This document shows, in pieces, positions 7,976 to 13,757 of a DNA stretch of 13,757 nucleotides. The first letter of the stretch is position 1. Every line of letters begins with the position of its first letter. Source of the DNA: Temnopleurus reevesii (taxonomy: Eukaryota > Echinodermata > Echinoidea > Temnopleuroida > Temnopleuridae); contig BQKZ01008469.1 in assembly GCA_036244855.1 (NCBI GenBank), forward strand, positions 7,802 to 21,558. Direction: 5' to 3'. Made by a program: the position numbers and the translations under genes. Under the pieces are notes generated by a model. That model ran no database searches and was not told the origin of the DNA. It saw only the letters and a list, made by a program, of their open reading frames with translations.

Positions 7976-8320
7976 TGAGAGCGAGGGGGGAAGGAGTGGG
8001 GAGATAGAGAGAAAGGTAGAGCAAGACAGAGAGGGACAGAAAAAGACAGAGGGAGAAAAAGAGAGAAAGAGAGATAGAGAGGGGGAAAGAAATAGAGACA
8101 GAGATGCAGAGAGATGGCCAGAGAGAGAGAGACAAACATACATAGAGATAAAGAAAGAGAAAGGGGGAGAGAGAGAGAGAGAAAAAGAGAGATAGATAGA
8201 TAAAGATACAGAGACAGAGGGGATGATAGAGGAGAGAGGGAGAGAGAGAGACAAAGAGACAGAGCGGAGCATAGAGGAGAAAGAGAAAGGGGGAAAGAGA
8301 GACAGGGGAGACGGGACACG
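7976..8320. repeat. Expanded purine (GA-rich) tract, copy 2
   Basis: About 345 bases of GAGA, GAAA, GATA and GACAGA repeats with scattered pyrimidines. Overlapping frames of 76, 118 and 125 codons are low-complexity translations, rich in Ser/Leu on the minus strand and Arg/Glu on the plus strand, and are not genes. Confidence 0.95.
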
Positions 8321-8620
8321 GGACACGGACGATCTAATAATATTCCTTATACTAAATATGTCTAATACTCATTTCATCGATTAGCAAACGAACAGCTAAA
8401 ACTGCATCAAACCTTACTTTCTTCCCCCCCCCCCAATCCCTTCTCAACCACACAAAAAAAATATGAATATTTCTGAACCCATCACTTCAACGAGAAACGA
8501 GACAAAGGAGTAGGAATTGTAAAGGGAAATGAAGAAGAAAAAGAAGAAAGGATTATTTATGGCAAGTCGATCTACCGTAAAGTGCAAAGATATCAAATTT
8601 ACATATAATGGTATTAAAAA

Positions 8621-8794
8621 ATGAAATCTGAGATATGAGAAAAGTCACCGGGGTGCTATAAAGAGGCAGGTTGAAAATCGAGGCACCAAGAAATTGTTAC
8701 CAAGAAAATAATGTGATCTAAGCTTGAAATATTCAGACCAGAGAAATACGTAGTAAAAAACGACGGAGAAAAGCAAATCCTTTTTTTTAACTCG
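8621..8794. other. No gene seen
   Basis: Purine-rich unique DNA between the tandem unit and the hairpin, ending in a T run (8781-8788). Confidence 0.5.
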
Positions 8795-8912
8795 AACTCA
8801 TGGATCTGAGTAAAGTCGCAAAAAGTGACACTATAATGACACTGGTGAGTATATCAATGAAAATACTCAACTGTGTGTCATTATAGTGTCAAATTACTCA
8901 AATCTATGAGTT
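8795..8912. mobile_element. 118-bp hairpin, probable small foldback element
   Basis: The left arm (8795-8852) and right arm (8863-8912) are complementary over nearly their full length. A perfect 17-base core (tgacactataatgacac at 8826-8842) is flanked by aactcat and gagtat stems. The left arm has about ten extra bases (8814-8825) and the loop is about 10 bases. No target-site duplication is evident. The size also overlaps that of animal microRNA precursors, but the core occurs in a repeat-rich setting and I have no expression evidence, so a MITE is the better reading. Confidence 0.65.
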
Positions 8913-8919
8913 GTTGTTT

Positions 8920-9172
8920 TTCCAACCAGAAGGTGATAGGTTAGACTCCCACCCATCGCGTTAATTTACTTCAGCAATAAATTCATGCACACCTTGCTGC
9001 ACTCAACCCAGGTGAGGAGAATGGATACCTGGCAGGAATATTAATTCCTTGAAATGCAAAGTGCGCTTGTGTACGCCGTGCTAAATCCAGGGTAATGACA
9101 ATGCTATGCACCTCGTGCAGTCAGCAGAGTGGATATGTGTGCATTATGATTTGCATCTATTATTATTATTAT
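8920..9172 (+). mobile_element. 5'-truncated tRNA-derived SINE with (ATT)n tail
   Basis: A B-box-like string (GGTTAGACTCC, 8939-8949, one base off GGTTCGANTCC) follows aaccagaaggtgata, as in a tRNA T-arm. At the expected A-box position, 44 bases upstream, lies the arm of the hairpin at 8795-8912 instead, so the head is missing. The body includes caacccaggtgaggagaatgg, ggcaggaat, a gcgc block, ccagggtaatga and cagcagagtggatatgtg, and it ends in ATT units at 9157-9172. Landmarks are shared with the insert at 635-886. It matches my memory of common marine-invertebrate SINEs, but the family name is not certain. Confidence 0.75.
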
Positions 9173-9384
9173 CAGCTGGATTGATTTTAAACAGTTGTGT
9201 AGAGCATTGCCCGGTTTGGAATAAACCTTTACGCATTTATGCAATTGTGAATCTGAGATATTGAGACGGGATTTTATTTCACAGATTTATTTCATAGAGC
9301 ACGCATAGATTTCACCTTCCTCATAGTGGCAAATGAATTACATTTTTTCAGTATGTATTTTCGTTACAGACACACTCCACTAAT
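9173..9384. other. No gene seen
   Basis: Unique AT-rich DNA between the SINE tail and the foldback element, with no recognisable motif. Confidence 0.5.
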
Positions 9385-9513
9385 GCCCCGGTCACATAGG
9401 ACCCCGGAAGCAACACGATTCACCCCGACTCTTTGTTAATTTCACAGTTAACTGCCTCAGAACAACGAGTCGGGGTGAATCGTGTTGCTTCCGGGGTCCT
9501 ATGTGACCGGGGC
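9385..9513. mobile_element. Foldback MITE with perfect 47-bp arms
   Basis: The arms at 9385-9431 and 9467-9513 are exact reverse complements over 47 bases, beginning gccccggtcacatagg. The match continues six more bases inward with one mismatch, giving 53-base arms (9385-9437 and 9461-9513) around a 23-base loop. The arms are GC-rich and hold several CpG sites in an AT-rich neighbourhood, which marks the segment as an insertion. No coding capacity exists. Flanks (ctaat and ttata) show no clear target-site duplication. Perfect arms imply a recent insertion or repeated correction between arms. The minus-strand frame of 72 codons crossing it is incidental. Confidence 0.85.
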
Positions 9514-9984
9514 TTATACCAAGCAATACATGTTACATGTAAAAGATCGTGACCTAATTTTGCTCTCGATTCCAGACACGATTGACATTTGAAATATTCC
9601 AGAATGACTCCAACGACTAATGGCTCTTGTAATGCCACTTACCCTCTCATACAAAAATAAAATAATTGGCTGGTATTTCCAATTGCAAGTAAAGTACAAT
9701 TGACATTTTCATTCGGTTCATATGGTGACATTTTCATATTGATTAATGTTAATGTACAAGAGCTTTTCTTCTTGATCACATAAAGTCCGCCCAAAATGAC
9801 ATTAACATGTGCTGCTCTCGTAATGATCGCTATCGATGATTTTTCTTTTGTTGCAAACAGAAACGCCTATTTCGTATGTCACCAATGGTTTCAAACGTCA
9901 AAAAGAGTTTTGCTTCATTGTTAAAAGCATTCAATCATCAGCCTAGAGGCCCCAACACACCATAAAATTTGAAATATGCTCCAT
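9514..9984. other. No gene seen; one short direct repeat
   Basis: The 12-mer tgacattttcat occurs at 9701-9712 and again at 9726-9737. A short near-palindrome (acatgttacatgt) lies at about 9527-9539. Short minus-strand frames show no motif. Confidence 0.5.
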
Positions 9985-10125
9985 AAACGCAGAAGGATGG
10001 GAAAAAGACGCCTAGCTGATGCTAATTTTTTTTGTAACAATATCCACAGACCCTAACATCACAGCGCAGTAGAGTATATCCATATAGTGACTGCGCTATA
10101 TAAATTATCTAATTATACATTGAAT
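9985..10125 (+). mobile_element. Possible decayed SINE fragment
   Basis: The order gacgcctagctgatgctaa, gtaacaata, gcgcagtagagtatat, then gcgctatataaatta resembles the 3' bodies at 635-886 and 8920-9172, without an ATT tail. Part of it (10063-10097) can form a stem (agcgcagt and actgcgct). Similarity is patchy, so this is a tentative call. Confidence 0.35.
10063..10097. repeat. 35-bp stem-loop
   Basis: Arms agcgcagt (10063-10070) and actgcgct (10090-10097) are perfect complements, with a further partial stem (gtatat and atatag) inside. Confidence 0.6.
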
Positions 10126-10144
10126 GCCCGTGACTAATTTTTTG

Positions 10145-10530
10145 TTCTTTTTTTTCTTCTTCTTCTTCTTCTCCCCCTCCTTCTTCTTCTTCTTCTTCTT
10201 CTTCTGCTTCTTCTTCTTCTCCCTTTTTCTTCTTCTTCTACTTCTTCTTCTTAAACTTTAATATATTCTCTTTTTTTCCTCCTCCTCCTCCTTTTCCTTA
10301 TCTTTCTCCTTTTCGAATCCTCCTCTCCCTACTCCTTATCATTTTCTCCACCTCCTCCTCCTCTTAGTCTTTCTTCTTCTTTCTTCTAGTTTCTTTGTTA
10401 ATCTTCTTCGTCATCTCCTTTATTTCTTCCTCTTCTTATTATTATTCCTCTGCTTTCTTCTTCGTCGTCGTCATCATCACCCTCGTCGTCTTCTTTAACT
10501 ACTTCTAATATATTCTCTTTTTTTTTAATT
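10145..10530. repeat. CTT/CTC-rich trinucleotide tract
   Basis: About 385 bases of imperfect CTT repeats (densest at 10155-10252), then CTC, CTT and, at about 10462-10492, GTC/ATC repeats. The minus strand is GAA-rich. A 78-codon minus-strand frame (10398-10634) gives an Asp/Glu-rich stretch. This is the expected translation of GAC, GAT and GAA repeats, and no gene is supported. Confidence 0.9.
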
Positions 10531-11089
10531 CTTTTTATTATTTGTGAAACACCAGCCATGCAATTGCTCAGCAAATTGCATTCTACATCATTTTTGTTAC
10601 TGTTTTTTGAGAACCCCACATTACTTTGAAGCATTTATTTATAAAGGAACATTCTTGAGTTTGGTCAACACTGTTCAGGTTTAAACCAAATCACGCCATC
10701 ATGATTTCACAATAAAGCCAGCGGGTGGAAGGGAAATTTGGTTAGCGCCTATAGAGAAAAATAAGTCCGTCCAACTTTACTTTGTATGTGATTGTCATTT
10801 CTTGGCCGCCAGAAAGGAAATAATAGAAAGAGTCATTTGAGTTTGTTCAGCGTAATATTGTTGCTTTTATACATCAAATAATACAGGCTGGAGGGATTCT
10901 GACTCGATTTGAAGTAGCTCGATTCCTTGGAGTAACTAAATGAACTCCCATTTGTTCAACTTACGCCAATAACAGACGCCATGTTAAGAATTTTATTAAA
11001 TCGAAATTATTGCTAGACGCACTTAATTCTAGTTTCAGGGAAATTAATTTGTTTTTCTCTCCCCAAGCAATATTCCTCTATCGCCTCCT
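10531..11089. other. No gene seen
   Basis: Mixed AT-rich sequence. A short frame running into the next microsatellite (from 11010) has no recognisable N-terminal motif. Confidence 0.5.
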
Positions 11090-11095
11090 CTCCCT

Positions 11096-11137
11096 CCCCC
11101 TCCCCCCCTTCTCTGTCGCTTTCTTTCTCTCACTCTC

Positions 11138-11216
<79 letters not shown>
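11096..11216. repeat. Compound (CT)n(CA)n microsatellite, first
   Basis: C-rich lead-in, then about 23 CT units (11136-11182) switching cleanly to about 17 CA units (11183-11216). CA runs of this length can take up Z-DNA form. Confidence 0.95.
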
Positions 11217-11217
<1 letters not shown>

Positions 11218-11256
11218 TCCTGCTGTGTTGTTGTGATGTGAAAGAAATTCTCAATC

Positions 11257-11308
<52 letters not shown>
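11257..11308. repeat. (AAT)n microsatellite
   Basis: About 17 ATA/AAT units. On the minus strand this is the ATT tail that follows gcgctatattaagcatattatg, so it is read as a SINE tail. Confidence 0.95.
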
Positions 11309-11310
<2 letters not shown>

Positions 11311-11395
11311 TAATATGCTTAATATAGCGCTTAATATTATAGGAAATCTGTAAACGCTTATATTAACAATTATTCTGCACAAGTTACAATAAACA
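11257..11395 (-). mobile_element. Probable 3' fragment of a minus-strand SINE
   Basis: Read on the minus strand, the order is gcgtttacag, gcgctatatta, agcatattatg, then (ATT)n. This resembles the 3' ends at 635-886 (ggcgcgtttaaatgctat, then ATT) and 8920-9172. The body upstream is short or decayed and no A or B box is seen, so the copy is 5'-truncated. Confidence 0.45.
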
Positions 11396-11499
11396 AAACA
11401 ATATACTAAAACTAGAAACTTTTAAAAATTATATTAAACTAATAATTCAGTACATAAGAAACTTAAGTATAGACAAATTGTCACTCTAACTCTTTTGCC

Positions 11500-11503
11500 C
11501 TCT

Positions 11504-11591
<88 letters not shown>

Positions 11592-11622
11592 ACATATACA
11601 CACACTCACTCACTCACTCACT
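11500..11622. repeat. Compound (CT)n(CA)n(CACT)n microsatellite, second
   Basis: C-rich lead-in, CT units with one GT interruption (11509-11560), CA units (11561-11602), then CACT units to 11622. The CT-to-CA layout repeats that of 11096-11216. Confidence 0.95.
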
Positions 11623-11795
11623 TATTCTCAGTTTCTTTCTCTCTCTGGGTCTCCGCTAACGCACAAACAGAAACACCTAATTTTACTCACACATCTACCT
11701 CTATATTTGCTTACCCTTTCCTTCCTCTTTTATATATTTATGTTGACTGGTTGTTAAACCCCCCCCCATACTTGTCACACACCCCGCCCCACAAA

Positions 11796-11800
<5 letters not shown>
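11623..11800. other. Low-complexity spacer, no gene seen
   Basis: C- and T-rich sequence with a run of nine or so C at about 11759-11767. Confidence 0.6.

Positions 11801-11832
<32 letters not shown>
11799..11832. repeat. (CA)n microsatellite, third
   Basis: About 16 CA units in a C-rich context, without a preceding CT block. Confidence 0.95.
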
Positions 11833-11834
<2 letters not shown>

Positions 11835-11997
11835 CCCCACTCTATACGCTAGGCCTAGGTGATATGGCTCAAATAGCGAAGTGCTAACCTAGATTTTAAG
11901 TGGCCCAATTACACACTTTGACAATCAAGCAAATGATTAGTGATTAGGCTCCCCCATCGCAACGCCTGACCTATTTCAACGGATCGACAGTAGACTT
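11833..11997. other. No gene seen
   Basis: Unique DNA up to the foldback element, with no recognisable signal. Confidence 0.5.
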
Positions 11998-12249
11998 AAG
12001 GCTGACTCACACCTTTGGGGGGGGGTTTGCCTGCGTCGGCCTAGCGGTTTTTTTTTGTATTTAAAACGCTCCCTGGACGCACAAAGACGCAGGCCATGCG
12101 GTGAACAGACGCTCCGCATACGCTCCTTGACCGCAAGCCGAACGTCAGTCCATCGGCTAATCAGCTTATACTGTGCGCTCTGGGAGCATTTTTAATTTCA
12201 AAACGCTGGGCCGACGCAGGCTAAAAACGCAAAAGTGTGAGTCGGTCTT
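11998..12249. mobile_element. 252-bp foldback MITE, CpG-rich
   Basis: The left end (aaggctgactcacacctttg) and right end (caaaagtgtgagtcggtctt) are near-perfect inverted copies. Pairing continues inward through gcctgcgtcggcctagcg against cgctgggccgacgcaggc and aaacgctccctggacgcac against gtgcgctctgggagcattt, so arms span roughly 85-93 bases (11998-12090, 12165-12249). The centre holds more gacgc-type strings. The left arm has a nine-base G run absent from the right. There is no coding capacity; the 63-codon plus-strand frame from 12173 is incidental. The flanks include ttaa on the left and ttca on the right, not a convincing target duplication. Confidence 0.8.
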
Positions 12250-12639
12250 CATGAGGAAAGAAAGAGTACAGACATTAATGCACCGTGACCAAATCGGCCC
12301 AAAAAATAACAGTCTTGTATTTTCGCGCTCTAGATATGACGGGCTACGAGTAATGAAAAATTAATTCCTCCTCTACTTTATTCTCGAACCCATGATCGAT
12401 TCATCAACTCATAATTAACACGCAATATTCAGCCACGGGGGTGTCACTGCTATTGATTCACCGCTATTGAAATAATCACACGATGCCCTTTTTTATCGCA
12501 TTATATGCATGTCTATTTTTTGCTTAAAAGAACGATGCGGTGCATTTTGTATACCGTAGCCAATTTAATAGTTATTTCTAATTATTTCATTCATTTTCCT
12601 ACAGGTGAATTATAATATATTTTTGCTTCGTTGAGTTTT
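12250..12639. other. No gene seen
   Basis: AT-rich unique DNA with no recognisable motif or repeat. Confidence 0.5.
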
Positions 12640-12845
12640 TGTATTGTTTAATGTATTGGCGCTCCCAACACAGGCTTCGCCTTCTGGATCTGCGCCCTTT
12701 CCTTTAATTTGTATGTATTTTGTTTATGCTATTTCTGTATATTATTGACATTTGATTTCCTATTTTGAATATTGTATTGATGTAAACAGAAATTTGTTTG
12801 TTGAAGGAAAAAATAAATGTTATTTTGAATTGAATTGAATTGAAA
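12640..12845 (+). mobile_element. Probable 3' end of a non-LTR retrotransposon (LINE)
   Basis: A compact GC-rich stem region (12658-12696) has outer arms ggcgc and gcgcc and an inner aggc-ttc-gcct hairpin (12672-12682). It is followed by T-rich UTR-like sequence, aaaaaataaatgttatttt, and a (TTGAA)n tail at 12824-12845. A 3' stem-loop followed by a short-repeat tail is the usual ending of CR1/L2-like LINEs. No reverse transcriptase frame is present, so if this is a LINE it is a 5'-truncated copy. Subclass and true 5' boundary are not determined. Confidence 0.5.
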
Positions 12846-13650
12846 TAATTTCAGATTAACATATATGAATCAATTTTATTTCATTGTTGCGGTTGTATTG
12901 AAATAAAAATACAAAAATAACTTTCAAATTCAAAGCCAACGGACGCGTGGGGGAAATATTCATGTCTCAAATGAAGCGCTTTTAGATTGAAAAATATTGT
13001 TAACCTAAAATGGAATATACAAACGTTTGCCATTTGAATAATAAAATTGTGCCTTGACCTAAAACTGACAGCTTTCGTCAACAAATTTTGAAACGAGTTG
13101 TTTTCTTTCCTTTATTGGTTCATTTTAATTGAGAGAAATGCAAAAAAAAAACTCTTTCGGCCAGCAATCGAGTTCGTCATTATTGACCACGACGCGTCAC
13201 GACGCCTCGCCGCACCAATAGAGACGTCGCCAAATAATTCTATAAAGATTAAATTGATCGTCGTTGTTTTTTTTTTTTGCATGCTTGGCTTCCTAATTTG
13301 CAATAGGGAAACTAAACCAGAAAAACCAACAATATTGATCTTTCAAATAATTTTAATTTAATTTGACTGTTCCATATATCTTATTCACAAGATAGTGGTG
13401 GTCACGCTAGAAGGTTTACACTAGCTCTCATTCGATGAGTAAATTGATGTTTAATTTAGGTTGTACAACTTTTCGTTGCGCTAAATATATACGCTCTTAA
13501 AATAGAGCAAACAACTGTCTATTGGTTGCAACAAAAATTGTTAGAATGTGCCCAGTTGCTTTTTAAATCCTAATGCTAGTTTCGATATAGACGATTTTTT
13601 AGAAGAAGCAAGCCTTTTAGGTTATCGTCCTTTCTACATCACACACACTC
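12846..13650. other. AT-rich DNA, no gene seen
   Basis: Overlapping open frames on both strands at 13098-13361 (87 and 63 codons) share the same bases and show no motif. A small CpG-rich patch lies at about 13187-13232. A T run lies at 13267-13279. Confidence 0.5.
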
Positions 13651-13652
13651 CT

Positions 13653-13683
<31 letters not shown>

Positions 13684-13685
13684 GC
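13651..13685. repeat. (CT)n microsatellite
   Basis: CT units with one TATC interruption, followed by pyrimidine-rich sequence to the end of the window. Confidence 0.9.
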
Positions 13686-13739
13686 ATCTCTTTGTAACTC
13701 CTTTTCTATATCATCTCATACCCTGTTCTTTTATTCTCA

Positions 13740-13757
13740 CCCCCCCCCCCCCCCCCC
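13740..13757. repeat. C homopolymer at the window end
   Basis: Eighteen consecutive C form the last bases of the window. If this is a contig end, the homopolymer probably stopped the assembly, and its true length is uncertain. Confidence 0.95.

Larger units (their letters stand above)
7201..8620. repeat. Tandem unit, copy 2 (1420 bp)
   Basis: Second copy of 5990-7198 in the same orientation. It begins and ends with the same 68 and 77 bases and is longer mainly because its purine tract is about 220 bases longer. After 8620 the sequence departs into unrelated DNA. The contrast of identical ends and diverged middle is the notable feature. Confidence 0.9.

Noticed and set aside
7942..8326. Minus-strand frames of 118 and 125 codons and a plus-strand frame of 76 codons
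   Set aside because: They are translations of the GA-rich tract, with no domain and no conservation expected.
8795..8912. A microRNA precursor
   Set aside because: Length and stem would fit, but there is a 10-base asymmetry, the region is full of foldback elements and no expression evidence exists. Kept as a probable MITE.
9701..9737. The 12-mer tgacattttcat twice within 37 bases
   Set aside because: Short, AT-rich and without extension on either side, so it is probably chance.
10398..10634. Minus-strand frame with an acidic Asp/Glu run
   Set aside because: The acidic run is exactly the GAC/GAT/GAA repeat, and no flanking domain is seen.
13098..13361. Opposed open frames of 87 (plus) and 63 (minus) codons
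   Set aside because: They occupy the same AT-rich bases and have no recognised motif.

Overview
The window reads as intergenic or intronic DNA of a repeat-rich animal genome, most likely a marine invertebrate. The reasons are tRNA-derived SINEs with (ATT)n tails, many small foldback (MITE-like) elements, long CT, CA, AT, AAT and CTT microsatellites, an AT-rich background and an apparent LINE 3' end with a TTGAA-type tail. An echinoderm or other marine deuterostome fits my memory of such repeats, but no gene is present to fix the taxon. I found no protein-coding gene or credible exon. The longest open frames are microsatellite translations, frames through SINEs or foldback elements, or short AT-rich frames without recognisable motifs. 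There is no operon and no CRISPR array.

Layout. 1-1000: an old direct duplication (unit about 345-520 and again 549-966) whose second copy is split by a SINE-like insert with an (ATT)n tail (635-886). 1209-1616: a foldback element with a partial second copy carrying a small palindromic insertion. 2058-2180: a foldback element. 2756-2854: a homopyrimidine tract. 3006-3249: a well-preserved tRNA-SINE on the minus strand. 3377-3710: two adjacent foldback elements, the first with nested arms. 3711-5470: mostly featureless AT-rich DNA with one stem-loop at 5169-5222. 5487-5700: a compound CT/TA microsatellite.

5990-8620 is the most striking large structure. Two tandem copies of a 1.2-1.4 kb unit meet at the only N in the window (7200). 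The outer 68 and 77 bases of the units are identical while the middles have diverged and a purine tract has grown from about 130 to about 350 bp. Each copy has a tRNA-like A-box/B-box pair at tRNA spacing. This is either a true tandem duplication or two haplotypes laid end to end by the assembler.

8795-9172: a 118-bp hairpin abutting a 5'-truncated SINE. 9385-9513: a 129-bp foldback with perfect 47-bp arms. 9985-10125: a probable decayed SINE. 10145-10530: a CTT/CTC-rich tract. 11090-11832: three CT/CA microsatellite blocks and a minus-strand SINE tail. 11998-12249: a 252-bp, CpG-rich foldback. 12640-12845: a likely LINE 3' end. 12846-13757: AT-rich DNA ending in an 18-base C run at the window edge.

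Nothing here forms a gene system. The interest lies in mobile-element history: several different non-autonomous foldback elements, several tRNA-SINE fragments that may share a central core, and a duplication that could be an assembly artefact. All similarity was judged by eye, and family names need a repeat library to confirm.
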